From Acidocella sp. (GTDB taxonomy: Bacteria > Pseudomonadota > Alphaproteobacteria > Acetobacterales > Acetobacteraceae), in the NCBI RefSeq assembly GCF_013044125.1, contig NZ_JABEVC010000201.1, forward strand, positions 1 to 34,551: DNA of 34,551 nt. The letters run 5' to 3'. This document shows, in pieces, positions 7,952 through 16,606 of this stretch. A model generated the notes under the pieces. The model was not told the DNA's origin, made no database searches, and worked only from the letters and a program-made list of their open reading frames with translations. Made by a program: the position numbers and the translations under genes. Numbering within the stretch: the first letter of the stretch is position 1; each line of letters opens with the position of its first letter.

Positions 7952-8893
7952 ATGTCCCAAACCTATATCTTCCTGGCAGTCGTTTTCCTGTTCCTTCTCG
8001 TGGTGGCGGCAGGCTTCTACCTCGTCAACGAGCTGGCGCGCTCCGGGCGTCTCGCCAGCCGTATCGAGTTCGTCAAATCCGGCGGCCAGGTGCAACAACC
8101 AACCATACCCCGGCCAGACGGCGCCCTGCTCCTGCGGCTGCTCTCCGCCTTCGGGATGCGGATCGCGCGTAGTGGCCTGCTTTCGGGCAAAACCCTGGCC
8201 GAGATGACCGCGACTCTGGAAGGCGCCGGGTTCCGCGGCGGCCGCGGGCTGGGTCTGTTCATCGGCGCCAAAATTCTGCTGGGCCTGCTTCTGCCGGTCA
8301 TCGCCTTTTTCGCCTTTCGCAATTTCGGCAGCGGCATGTTGTGGCTGGTGGTCAAACTCGGCGGCGCCGCCATTTTTGGCCTGCTTCTGCCGGAGACCAT
8401 CGCCACCAACATCCGCAAAAGGCATCTGGTGCAGGTTGAAGCCGGCGTTGCTGATGCGCTGGACATGATGGTGATCTGTGCCGATGCCGGTCTCGCCCTG
8501 GAAGCCGGGCTGGCGCGTGTGGCGCAGGAGATGGAGGGGCTTAATTCCGCCCTCTCGAAAGAGCTGACGCAGACATCGCGCGAACTTCAGATCGGTTCGG
8601 ACATGCGCATGGCGATGGAATCGCTCGGTCAGCGCACCGGGCTGGATCCGTTGAAGCGGCTGTCCACCACGTTGATCCAATCCCTGCATTACGGCACCCC
8701 GCTCACCCAGGCGCTACGCACTCTCTCGGGAGAATTGCGCCAGGAGGCCCTCGTCAAGTTCGAGGAGCGTGCCGGCCGCCTGCCGACCCTGATGACCATT
8801 CCGATGATTCTTTTCATCCTGCCCTGCGTCTTCCTGATCGTGGCTGGGCCGGCGATCATCAATGTCTTGGCCACCCTCCATGGACAAAAGTAG
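7952..8893 (+). CDS. tadC: Tad inner-membrane platform protein TadC
   Basis: A 313-residue T2SSF-family membrane protein, the partner of TadB. One N-terminal helix (about 4-24), a helical pair near 100-145, the T2SSF domain (about 160-285, including the CADAGLALEAGLARVAQE stretch typical of the family) and a C-terminal helix are visible. Length and position after tadB are standard. Confidence 0.93.
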   Translation: MSQTYIFLAVVFLFLLVVAAGFYLVNELARSGRLASRIEFVKSGGQVQQPTIPRPDGALLLRLLSAFGMRIARSGLLSGKTLAEMTATLEGAGFRGGRGLGLFIGAKILLGLLLPVIAFFAFRNFGSGMLWLVVKLGGAAIFGLLLPETIATNIRKRHLVQVEAGVADALDMMVICADAGLALEAGLARVAQEMEGLNSALSKELTQTSRELQIGSDMRMAMESLGQRTGLDPLKRLSTTLIQSLHYGTPLTQALRTLSGELRQEALVKFEERAGRLPTLMTIPMILFILPCVFLIVAGPAIINVLATLHGQK

Positions 8894-8901
8894 AGTAAAC
8901 C

Positions 8902-10185
8902 ATGAAAAATTTTAAGCGCGCCGCATTTTCCGAGATAGCCAGGTTCAACCGCGACGCCCTGAAACGCTCAGGCGCCTTCTTGCTGGTGCCGGTTCTGCTG
9001 CTGGCGTCCTGTGCGCAGCAAAGCCCCGCCAATAACGCCGCCGCCGCCGCCCAGATCGGTACGAATACCCTGAATGTCGCCGATGCCGCGATTGCCGGCG
9101 GCGATCCGAGCATGGCGCTCTCCGTCAGCCAGTCCATCCTCTCAAGCGACCCCGGCAATGTCCAGGCGCTTGAGCATGAGGGCGACGCCTATTACGCGCT
9201 CAACCGCTGTCCCGCCGCCATCGCTGCCTATCAGCTTGCGCTCAAGCGCGACCCCACGGCAAGCGCGGCGGAGACCGGGCAGGGGCGTTGCCTGCTCAAA
9301 ACGGACCCGCGCGCAGCCGAACAGGCCTTCATGCGTGCCATCCAGGATGATCCCGGCAACGCCAACGCCTTGAACGACCTTGGCATCGCGCGTGATTTGC
9401 AGGGTAATTTCGCAGGCGCGGTAGACCCTTACCAGAAAGCGCTGCTGGCCGACCCAAGCCTTACCGCCGTCGAGGTGAATCTCGGCCTGTCGCTGGCTCT
9501 TTCTGGCAACGGCCCGGAGGCCCTGCAGTATCTTGGCCCGCTCGCCACCAGCCAGCAGGCCACGCCGAAAATCCGGCAGGATTATGCCGCGGCTCTGGTC
9601 GCCACGGGGCGGGTGTCCGAAGCCAGGCAAGTGCTGGCGGTTGACCTCCCGCCAGACCAGGTGAACAGGGCCATTGAGGGCTTCACCAACCTGATCCAGC
9701 AGTCGCAATCCGTACCGCCGCCCGCTCCGCCGCCGCCCACTGTGCAGCGCGTACCCGCGCCGGCCCCGATTTCGGCAACGCCGTTGCCGCAGTCCGCCAA
9801 CATCCCCGTAGCCCTGCCGGCCCCGCTGGCCGCCGCCGCGCCGCCGCCTTCGTCCATTGTGGCGCAGATTCACCCCATCTCGTCGCCAACCCCCACCCCC
9901 GCGCCAACACCCGTACAGGCCGCAACCGGCGCCATGGCATCCACCGCCGTGGTGCAACTGGGCGCTCTCAATTCCCGAAATGACGCGCACCGCGCCTGGG
10001 TGCATCTGGCCAACTCCTCCCCGGCGCTTTTTAACGGCCGCTCCCCGCAGATAACCCCCGTTACGCTTGGCAGCAAAACCTTCTACCGCCTGCGTGTCGG
10101 CGGTTTCCAGAGCAAGGTCGCCGCCGCGCATTTCTGCAACGAGCTTCAGGCCGCCGGTCATCGCTGCACCCCGGCGGATTTTTGA
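8902..10185 (+). CDS. tadD: TadD-type TPR lipoprotein with C-terminal SPOR domain
   Basis: A 427-residue predicted lipoprotein. The leader ends in LLASC with C37 as the lipidated residue. Tetratricopeptide-like repeats fill about residues 55-240 (for example the segments around ALEHEGDAYYALNRCPAAI and ALNDLGIARDLQGNFAGAV). A Pro/Ala-rich linker (about 265-345) leads to a C-terminal SPOR-like domain (about 350-427) that starts VVQLGAL and contains FYRLRVGGF. TadD normally ends after the TPR part, near 250 residues. SPOR domains bind glycan strands stripped of peptide stems, so this TadD may be tied to peptidoglycan at septa or poles. It is the last gene of the operon. Confidence 0.88.
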   Translation: MKNFKRAAFSEIARFNRDALKRSGAFLLVPVLLLASCAQQSPANNAAAAAQIGTNTLNVADAAIAGGDPSMALSVSQSILSSDPGNVQALEHEGDAYYALNRCPAAIAAYQLALKRDPTASAAETGQGRCLLKTDPRAAEQAFMRAIQDDPGNANALNDLGIARDLQGNFAGAVDPYQKALLADPSLTAVEVNLGLSLALSGNGPEALQYLGPLATSQQATPKIRQDYAAALVATGRVSEARQVLAVDLPPDQVNRAIEGFTNLIQQSQSVPPPAPPPPTVQRVPAPAPISATPLPQSANIPVALPAPLAAAAPPPSSIVAQIHPISSPTPTPAPTPVQAATGAMASTAVVQLGALNSRNDAHRAWVHLANSSPALFNGRSPQITPVTLGSKTFYRLRVGGFQSKVAAAHFCNELQAAGHRCTPADF

Positions 10186-10192
10186 ATTTCGC

Positions 10193-10220
10193 TCCCCCGC
10201 TGGTCTCAGCGGGGGATTTT
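10193..10220 (+). terminator. Rho-independent terminator after tadD
   Basis: A 9-base-pair stem (TCCCCCGCT at 10193-10201 against 10208-10216) with the loop GGTCTC is followed by TTTT. It lies between the convergent tadD and gltX. The T run serves the plus strand; on the minus strand the hairpin has only a poor T tract, so use by gltX is uncertain. Confidence 0.8.
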
Positions 10221-10230
10221 CAAACCAAGG

Positions 10231-11622
10231 TTAAATAACCGCGCGCAGCCGCGCCAGGCTTTCTTGCGCGCCCAAAGCTTCAAGGGTCGCGTCTATTCCC
10301 GGGCTCATCGTGCTGCCGGTCAGCGCCGCGCGTAATGGCTGCGCCACTTGGCCGAGCTTGCGCCCCTCCGTCTCGGCAAAGCCGCGCAGCGCCGCATCCA
10401 CGCCGGCGGCGGAAAAATCCGTCGCCGCCAGCACCGGCACCAGCCGCCCCAGCATCGCCTTCGCCTCCTCGGTCAGCAGCGCCAGAGCCTTCGGCTCGAA
10501 GGGCAGGGGCACGCCGCGCGCCAGAAATGCCGCCGACACGGCCAGATCCGCTAAATTTTTCGCGCGTTCCTTCAACCCCGGCATAAGGCGCAGAATCCGC
10601 TCCATCGCCGCCGCATCCACCACAATCCCGGCCTTGGCCAGCCGCATCACCACGTCCTCGCGCAACCGCGCATCATCCGCCCCGCGCAGCCACACCCCGT
10701 TCAAATGGGTCAGCTTGGCGTAATCCATCCGGCTTGCGGCCCGGCCCACGCCTTCCAGCGTGAACAGCTCCACCTGTTCGGCGCGCGTCAAAAACTCCGC
10801 ATCGCCATGCCCCCAGCCCAGCCGCAGCAGATAGTTGCACAAAGCCTCGGGCAGAAACCCTTCCTCGCGGAATTCCAGAATGCTCACCGCGCCGTGACGC
10901 TTGGAAAGCTTGGCCCCGTCCGCGCCATGGATCAACGGAATATGCGCGAATTGCGGTTTTTCCCAGCCCATGGCGTCATAAATCTGAATCTGGCGGAACG
11001 TGTTGGTGAGGTGATCATCGCCGCGGATGACATGGGTGATATCCATGTCATGGTCATCCACCACCACCGCGTGCAAATAGGTCGGCGTGCCGTCGGAGCG
11101 CAGAATGATCATGTCATCCATCTCCGCGTTTTGCACTTTCACCGTGCCCTGCACGAGATCCTGCAATACCACCTCGCCCTCGCGCGGGGCCTTCAGCCGT
11201 ATCGCGGGCTTCACCCCGGTGGGCGCCTCCGCCGGGTCGCGGTCGCGCCAGCGCCCGTCATAGCGCGGCGGGCGCTTCCCGGCCGCCGCCTGCTCGCGCA
11301 TCGCCTGTAACTCCTCGGCGGTGCAATAGCATTTATACGCGCGCCCCTGCGCCAGAAGTTCCAGCGCCACCTCCACATGCCGCGCCTCGCGGGTGGATTG
11401 ATACACCGGCGGCGCATCCGCATTCAGGCCCAGCCATTCCAGCCCGTCCAGAATCACCTGCACCGCTTCCTGGGTGGAGCGCGCCTTATCGGTATCCTCG
11501 ATACGCAGCAGAAACTCGCCGCCATGATGCCGGGCGAACAGGTAGTTGAACAACGCCGTCCGGGCGCCGCCGATATGCAGCAGGCCGGTGGGGGAGGGAG
11601 CAAAACGGGTACGGATTTTCAT
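10231..11622 (-). CDS. gltX: Glutamyl-tRNA synthetase
   Basis: A 463-residue class I aminoacyl-tRNA synthetase that charges tRNA-Glu in the cytoplasm. The N-terminus FAPSPTGLLHIGGARTALFN carries the HIGH-type motif (H16-IGG), and KLSKRHG is the KMSKS loop. The catalytic domain is followed by a helical anticodon-binding region, and the length is typical of bacterial GluRS. Many alphaproteobacteria have two GluRS genes, so this may be either; I cannot tell which tRNAs it uses. It is divergent from comEC and convergent with tadD. Confidence 0.95.
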   Translation of the reverse strand: MKIRTRFAPSPTGLLHIGGARTALFNYLFARHHGGEFLLRIEDTDKARSTQEAVQVILDGLEWLGLNADAPPVYQSTREARHVEVALELLAQGRAYKCYCTAEELQAMREQAAAGKRPPRYDGRWRDRDPAEAPTGVKPAIRLKAPREGEVVLQDLVQGTVKVQNAEMDDMIILRSDGTPTYLHAVVVDDHDMDITHVIRGDDHLTNTFRQIQIYDAMGWEKPQFAHIPLIHGADGAKLSKRHGAVSILEFREEGFLPEALCNYLLRLGWGHGDAEFLTRAEQVELFTLEGVGRAASRMDYAKLTHLNGVWLRGADDARLREDVVMRLAKAGIVVDAAAMERILRLMPGLKERAKNLADLAVSAAFLARGVPLPFEPKALALLTEEAKAMLGRLVPVLAATDFSAAGVDAALRGFAETEGRKLGQVAQPLRAALTGSTMSPGIDATLEALGAQESLARLRAVI

Positions 11623-11702
11623 GCCCAGCGTTTAGCATTCTTGCGCCGCATTGTGCCAGACGGGGCAACCGCTTAACGTCGCCCAACAACTGGAGGTTGC
11701 CG

Positions 11703-13712
11703 GTGCGCGACGCATTCGCCAAATGGGCCGAGGCCGAGCGGGGCCGGTTTTCATTGCTGCTGCCTGTTGCCATGGGCGCGGCAATCCTGGCCTATTTCGC
11801 GCTGCCCGCCGAGCCGCCGCTCTGGCTTGGTGCAACATTCCTCGCCCTCAGCCTTGCCGTGCTCGCCGCCGGCTGGCGCCACCCGTATTGGCGTTTTGCC
11901 GCCGCTTTGGCCCTGGCCGCCTCGCTCGGCTTCGCCCGCGCTGAGTGGCGCACCGCCGCCCAACCCCTGCTCACGGTCATCCCATCCGGCCCCATCGGCC
12001 TTTCGGGCACCATTGCGCGGATAGACCTTCTCCCCGGCGCGCGCCGCCTCACCCTGGCGCATCCCAGCCTGGACGGCGCCGCCCCGCTCCCCCGCGCCAT
12101 CCGCCTGCGCCTGCGCGGCGCGGATGCCACGCCGCTGCGCGTGGGCGAGGCGGTGCGCGCCTACGCCATGCTCTTCCCGCCGGACCGCCCGGCCTACCCC
12201 GGCGGCTGGGACCAGGGGCGCCAGGATTTCTTCGCCGGTCTCGCTGCCTCCGGCTTCGCGCTTGGCGATGTCAGCATCACCGCACCGGCCCCGCCCGACG
12301 CCCCCGCCACCTGGCTGCAAAACCTGCGCGCGGGCATCGCCTCGCGTATCCTCAGGGTGCTGCCGGTCTCCACCGGGTCCATCGCCGTCACCCTGCTCAC
12401 GGGTGATGAACAAGCCATCCCCGCCGCCGAGCGCAATCATTTCATCGCCGCCGGGCTGGCGCATATCCTCGCGGTGGCGGGGCTGCATGCCGGCATCGTC
12501 ATGGGTTTGTTTTTTACCACCACCCGCTTTCTGCTCACGCGGCACGAGTCTCTGGCCCTGCGCCTGCCGGTCAAACCCCTCGCCGCAGCCGCCGCGCTGC
12601 TCGGCGGGGCGGCTTATGCGGTGCTCACCGGCGCGCATCTGCCAATCCTGCGCAGCCTCGCCATGGCCTCGCTGGTCACATTTGGCGTCATCATGGGGCG
12701 GCGCGCGATCTCCTTGCGCGGCCTTGCCATCGCCGCCACGCTCATCATGCTCGCCACGCCCGAAGCCGTGCTGGGTGTCAGCTTCCAGATGAGCTTCTCC
12801 GCCGTGCTGGCGCTCATCGCCGGGTTTGCCGCAGTCCAGCATGCCATGGCGCGTTTCCACGCCGCCAGGTCGCGCGCCGCAAGCCTCGCCCTGCACGGCG
12901 CGGCGCTGGCCTACACCAGCCTGCTGGCGGGCGGCGCCTCCATGCCCTTTGCCGCCTACCAGTTCCAGCAGGCGCAACCTTACTGGATTCCCGCCAACCT
13001 CCTCGCCGTGCCGCTCACCGCGCTGTGGATCCTTCCTTTCGGCCTGCTCGCGCTGGCGCTCATGCCGCTTGGCCTGCAAGCCCTCGCATTGCTGCCGATG
13101 GCGCGCGGCATCGCCATCATCGTCTGGGTCACCGTCCGCATCGCCGCCTGGCCCGCCGCCATGCTGCGTATCCAGCCCATGCCCAGCCTGGCCATCCTTC
13201 TCATCGCCGCCGGACTCATCTGGCTGTGCATCTGGCGCCGCGCGCCGCGTTTCGCGGGCCTGGCACTCATACTCGCGGGCCTGGCCATTTACGCCGCCGC
13301 CCGCCCGCCGGACATTCTGGTCTCCCCCGGCGCCAGACTCATCGCCATCCGCGTTGCGCCGCGCATTTTCCTGCTCAGCCGCGGCAAACCCCCGTCCTAC
13401 ACCCTCGCGCAATGGGCCCCGGTTTGGGCCGGCACACCGTTCACCCCGGCGCAATGCACACAAAACACCTGCCGGCTTGGCGCCGTGCTGTTTGCTCTCT
13501 CGCCCCCGCCTGGCGGCTGCGGCAATGCCCTCGTTGCCGTCTCGCCCGAGCCTCTGCACGGCGCCTGCGGCTCCACCCCGGTCATTGACCGTCTCTCCGT
13601 CTACCGCAACGGTGCCACCGCCGCCTGGATAAGCGGACACCGCCTCACCCTGCTGACAGACCGCGCGATACAAGGCGCGCGTCCCTGGGTCGCCCTCTAC
13701 CCCGGCGGATGA
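11703..13712 (+). CDS. comEC: ComEC/Rec2-family DNA uptake channel
   Basis: A roughly 669-residue inner-membrane protein with many hydrophobic helices. The N-terminal soluble region (DUF4131-like, to about residue 190) is followed by the Competence domain, seen in stretches such as LAHILAVAGLHAGIVMG and LGVSFQMSFSAVLALIAG. I chose GTG at 11703 because TGGAGG at 11691-11696 lies 6 bases before it; a TTG at 11697 in the same frame touches that site. The C-terminal 140 residues occupy the metallo-beta-lactamase position but show no HxHxDH motif, as in many alphaproteobacterial ComEC proteins, so a nuclease role for this part is unlikely. In transformation ComEC moves single-stranded DNA into the cytoplasm. 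Confidence 0.88.
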   Translation: MRDAFAKWAEAERGRFSLLLPVAMGAAILAYFALPAEPPLWLGATFLALSLAVLAAGWRHPYWRFAAALALAASLGFARAEWRTAAQPLLTVIPSGPIGLSGTIARIDLLPGARRLTLAHPSLDGAAPLPRAIRLRLRGADATPLRVGEAVRAYAMLFPPDRPAYPGGWDQGRQDFFAGLAASGFALGDVSITAPAPPDAPATWLQNLRAGIASRILRVLPVSTGSIAVTLLTGDEQAIPAAERNHFIAAGLAHILAVAGLHAGIVMGLFFTTTRFLLTRHESLALRLPVKPLAAAAALLGGAAYAVLTGAHLPILRSLAMASLVTFGVIMGRRAISLRGLAIAATLIMLATPEAVLGVSFQMSFSAVLALIAGFAAVQHAMARFHAARSRAASLALHGAALAYTSLLAGGASMPFAAYQFQQAQPYWIPANLLAVPLTALWILPFGLLALALMPLGLQALALLPMARGIAIIVWVTVRIAAWPAAMLRIQPMPSLAILLIAAGLIWLCIWRRAPRFAGLALILAGLAIYAAARPPDILVSPGARLIAIRVAPRIFLLSRGKPPSYTLAQWAPVWAGTPFTPAQCTQNTCRLGAVLFALSPPPGGCGNALVAVSPEPLHGACGSTPVIDRLSVYRNGATAAWISGHRLTLLTDRAIQGARPWVALYPGG

Positions 13713-13773
13713 TGTCCTCTGGCTCCCCGCCTGAGCCGTTGCCTGCCCGCTGGGTGTTTGCCGCCATGTCCGC

Positions 13774-13779
13774 TATAAT
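13774..13779 (+). promoter_or_regulatory. Perfect -10 box immediately before dapB
   Basis: TATAAT at 13774-13779 lies 6 bases before the dapB ATG at 13786. Transcription from such a box would begin at or next to the start codon. No -35 consensus is seen at the normal spacing (TGGGTG at 13751-13756) and no Shine-Dalgarno sequence precedes the ATG. Confidence 0.4.
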
Positions 13780-13785
13780 CGCGCC

Positions 13786-14547
13786 ATGACAAACCGAATC
13801 GGAATCGCCGGCATTTCCGGCCGTATGGGCCGCCTGCTGGCCGAGGAAGCCGCCGCCGCCGCGCAGCTTACCGGCGGCACCAGCCGCTCCGGCGCCGCGC
13901 CGGGCGATGCGCCATTATACCCAGACCTCAACGCCCTCGCGGCTGAGTCGGATGTGGTGATCGACTTCACCCACGCCAGCACCGTCAGTGCCCACGCCGC
14001 CATCCTGGCCGGGGCCAAAACCCCCTGGGTGCTGGGCAGCACCGGCTATGGGGCTGAGGGCCAAGCCGCCATCGAGGCCGCGGCGCGGATTATCCCCATC
14101 ATCGCCGCGCCCAATTTCTGCACCGGCGTCAACCTCCTGCTTATCCTCGCTGAAAAACTCGCAGCCACCCTGCCGCCCGCGCGCTATGACGCCGAAGTGC
14201 TGGAAATGCACCACCGGCAAAAAGTTGATGCCCCCTCCGGCACGGCCCTGGCCCTGGGGCGCGCGGTTGCCGCCGGGCGCGGGGTGAAGCTGGAAGACGT
14301 GATCGCCAGCGGCCGCCACGGCCACACCGGCCCGCGCCGCGACGGCGAAATCGGCTTCGCCACACTGCGCGGCGGCCAGATCATCGGCAGCCACACCCTT
14401 TCCTTCACCGCCGGGGATGAACAGATTTCGCTCACCCACCATGCGCTGGACCGCCGGGTGTTCGCCACCGGCGCGGTGCAAGCCGCCCTCTGGCTGCAAA
14501 ACCAGACGCCGGGCCTCTACACCATGCGCGATTTCCTCGCTCTCTAG
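13786..14547 (+). CDS. dapB: 4-hydroxy-tetrahydrodipicolinate reductase
   Basis: A 253-residue cytoplasmic NAD(P)H-dependent enzyme of the diaminopimelate/lysine pathway. The Rossmann motif GIAGISGRMG is at 5-14. The catalytic segment HHRQKVDAPSGTA (142-154) carries the expected His (H142) and Lys (K146). FCTGVNLLL, in the hinge region, is also typical. Length is slightly under the E. coli enzyme. The ATG has no visible ribosome site and a -10 box stands directly before it, so translation may be leaderless. The product feeds peptidoglycan cross-link synthesis. Confidence 0.95.
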   Translation: MTNRIGIAGISGRMGRLLAEEAAAAAQLTGGTSRSGAAPGDAPLYPDLNALAAESDVVIDFTHASTVSAHAAILAGAKTPWVLGSTGYGAEGQAAIEAAARIIPIIAAPNFCTGVNLLLILAEKLAATLPPARYDAEVLEMHHRQKVDAPSGTALALGRAVAAGRGVKLEDVIASGRHGHTGPRRDGEIGFATLRGGQIIGSHTLSFTAGDEQISLTHHALDRRVFATGAVQAALWLQNQTPGLYTMRDFLAL

Positions 14548-14562
14548 TTGTTGTTAACCCAG

Positions 14563-14620
14563 GCCGGGTATTGACCCCGGCAATCAGATAAGTCATCCGA
14601 GCCGCCTCGAATAAGGGATA
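14563..14620 (+). promoter_or_regulatory. Structured metK leader, possible cis-regulatory RNA
   Basis: The 80 bases before metK hold a 6-base-pair hairpin (GCCGGG at 14563-14568 with CCCGGC at 14576-14581, loop TATTGAC). Loop bases TGAC (14572-14575) can pair with GTCA at 14592-14595 to make an H-type pseudoknot. A second small hairpin (CGAG/CTCG) follows before the AAGGGATA ribosome site. SAM-II and SAM/SAH riboswitches are also short pseudoknots near ribosome sites of SAM-pathway genes, but I cannot match this sequence to either consensus. Confidence 0.3.
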
Positions 14621-14627
14621 TTTGTGC

Positions 14628-15815
14628 ATGCGCGATAAAGGCGAATTTCTGTTCACTTCCGAGTCCGTCTCGGAAGGTCACCCGGATAAGGTTGCGGACC
14701 GGATTTCCGATACCGTGGTTGACGCCTATCTGGCGGCCGACCCCTACGCGCGCGTTGCGTGCGAAACCCTGGTCACCACCAACCGCATCGTCCTGGCCGG
14801 CGAGGTCCGCGGCCCCGAGACCATCACAAAGGAACATCTGGCGCATCTCGCCCGCATGGCGGTGCATGACATCGGCTATGACCAGGAAGGCTTCTCCTGG
14901 AAGAACGCCTCGGTTGATGTTCATTTGCACGCCCAGTCGGCTGACATCGCCGTGGGTGTCGATGCCGATGGCAGCAAGGACGAAGGCGCCGGCGACCAGG
15001 GCATCATGTTCGGCTACGCCTGCACCGAGACCGAAGCGCTGATGCCCGCGCCCATCTACTACTCCCACCTCATCCTGCGCCGTATCTCAGACCTGCGCCG
15101 AGCCGGCGACGCCCGCGCCAAGGGCCTCCAGCCCGACGCCAAAAGCCAGGTGACGCTGAAATACATTGACGGCAAGCCCGTCACCGCCACCTCCGTCGTT
15201 GTCTCCATCCAGCACGATCCAGATGTCACGCTGGCCCGCGTGCGCGAGATGCTCACCCCGATCGTCAACGACGCTCTGCCCCCCGGCTGGATGCCCACCG
15301 AGTCCGAATTTTACGTTAACCCCACCGGTATCTTCGTCATCGGCGGGCCGGATGGCGATTGCGGCCTGACCGGGCGCAAGATCATCGTGGACACCTACGG
15401 CGGTGCCGCCCCCCATGGCGGCGGCGCGTTCTCGGGCAAAGACCCCACGAAGGTTGACCGCTCCGCCGCCTATGTCTGCCGCTACCTCGCCAAAAACGTG
15501 GTCGCCGCCGGGCTGGCGGACCGCTGCACCCTGCAACTCTCCTATGCCATCGGCGTCTCGCAGCCGCTCTCGCTATATGTCGAGCTGCACGGCACCGGCC
15601 GCGATGTCGATGAGGTCAAGCTCGAAAAAACCCTACGCGAGTTGGTCAACCTCACCCCGCGCGGCATCCGCGAGCACCTCCAGCTCAACCGGCCGATTTA
15701 CGCCCCCACCTCCGCCTTCGGCCATTTCGGCCGCACGCCGGATGCGGACCTTGGCACCTTCACCTGGGAAAAGACCGATCTGGTCCCCGCCCTGAAGTCT
15801 GCTTTTGGCCGCTGA
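14628..15815 (+). CDS. metK: S-adenosylmethionine synthetase
   Basis: A 395-residue cytoplasmic enzyme that makes S-adenosylmethionine from methionine and ATP. Signature stretches include [20 protein letters not shown] near the N-terminus, the [12 protein letters not shown] hexapeptide region and [19 protein letters not shown] in the C-terminal half. I chose ATG at 14628; a TTG at 14622 in the same frame would sit too close to the ribosome site at 14613-14619. Length is close to the family standard. The leader before it can form a pseudoknot. trmB, which uses SAM, lies directly downstream. Confidence 0.95.
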   Translation: MRDKGEFLFTSESVSEGHPDKVADRISDTVVDAYLAADPYARVACETLVTTNRIVLAGEVRGPETITKEHLAHLARMAVHDIGYDQEGFSWKNASVDVHLHAQSADIAVGVDADGSKDEGAGDQGIMFGYACTETEALMPAPIYYSHLILRRISDLRRAGDARAKGLQPDAKSQVTLKYIDGKPVTATSVVVSIQHDPDVTLARVREMLTPIVNDALPPGWMPTESEFYVNPTGIFVIGGPDGDCGLTGRKIIVDTYGGAAPHGGGAFSGKDPTKVDRSAAYVCRYLAKNVVAAGLADRCTLQLSYAIGVSQPLSLYVELHGTGRDVDEVKLEKTLRELVNLTPRGIREHLQLNRPIYAPTSAFGHFGRTPDADLGTFTWEKTDLVPALKSAFGR

Positions 15816-15827
15816 AACCCTGCCACC

Positions 15828-15860
15828 GCGAGCGAAGCACGCTAACCCGTCTTCGCTCGC
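15828..15860 (+). repeat. Perfect 10-base-pair hairpin between metK and trmB
   Basis: GCGAGCGAAG (15828-15837) and its exact complement (15851-15860) flank a 13-base loop. No T run follows; the trmB ribosome site AGAGG starts at 15861, right against the stem. It may weaken readthrough or trmB translation, or stabilise the metK end of the transcript. Confidence 0.6.
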
Positions 15861-15870
15861 AGAGGTGAGC

Positions 15871-16530
15871 GTGAAACCACCGCCTGACCGTCTTTACGGC
15901 CGGATCAAGGGCAAAAAACTCCGCCCGCGCCAGGAATTTCTGCTGGCCGAATTTCTGCCCCGGCTTTCGTGGCCGCAAATCCCCTTCGGCAGCACCGTGC
16001 GTGAAATCTGGCTCGAAGTCGGCTTTGGTGGCGGCGAGCACGCCTACGCCCTGGCCCAGGCCAACCCCGATACCGGCCTCATCGCCGCTGAAGTCTTCGA
16101 GACCGGCATCTGCTCGCTGCTCTCGCGCCTCGCGCCGGAGGATGCCGCGGTGCCCGAAGTCCCCGCCAACCTGCGCCTCTTCACCGATGACGCCCGCCCC
16201 CTCCTGCGCGGCATGGCTGATTCCTCGCTGGGCAAGCTTTTCCTGATGTTCCCTGATCCCTGGCCCAAGGCCCGCCACGCCAAACGCCGCTTCGTCCATC
16301 CCGAACTTCTGGCTGAGGCCGGCCGCGTCCTCAAACCCGGCGGCGAGTGGCGCATCGCCTCGGATGATCCCACCTACCAAGCCTGGACCGATGAAGTCCT
16401 GGCCGCCCAAACCGCTTTTGTTGTCACCCGCGCCACCACCCGGCCGCAAGGCTGGCCACCGACCCGCTACGAGGCCAAAGCCATTCTCGCCGGCCGCCAG
16501 CCGGTCTACTGGTCATTGCTAAAACGATAA
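15871..16530 (+). CDS. trmB: tRNA (guanine-N7-)-methyltransferase
   Basis: A roughly 219-residue SAM-dependent enzyme that methylates G46 of tRNA. LYGRIKGKKLRPRQ near the N-terminus is the usual alphaproteobacterial TrmB opening. EVGFGGGEHAY is the SAM-binding motif I, and LMFPDPWPKARHAKRRF is the characteristic family motif. The GTG at 15871 is preferred because AGAGG at 15861-15865 precedes it at good spacing. A longer frame from TTG 15805 would overlap metK and add a tail through the hairpin; the family does not need it. Confidence 0.92.
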   Translation: MKPPPDRLYGRIKGKKLRPRQEFLLAEFLPRLSWPQIPFGSTVREIWLEVGFGGGEHAYALAQANPDTGLIAAEVFETGICSLLSRLAPEDAAVPEVPANLRLFTDDARPLLRGMADSSLGKLFLMFPDPWPKARHAKRRFVHPELLAEAGRVLKPGGEWRIASDDPTYQAWTDEVLAAQTAFVVTRATTRPQGWPPTRYEAKAILAGRQPVYWSLLKR

Positions 16531-16606
16531 TCGTTGTTTTATCGCACCAAACCCGCACAAATTGGGGTGCAAGTAAAAAATTAAGTTTTGTAATCAAATA
16601 GTTGTA

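Noticed and set aside
11751-13673. A 640-codon minus-strand frame opposite comEC
   Set aside because: Same reason: a shadow of a GC-rich gene with no recognisable protein signature.
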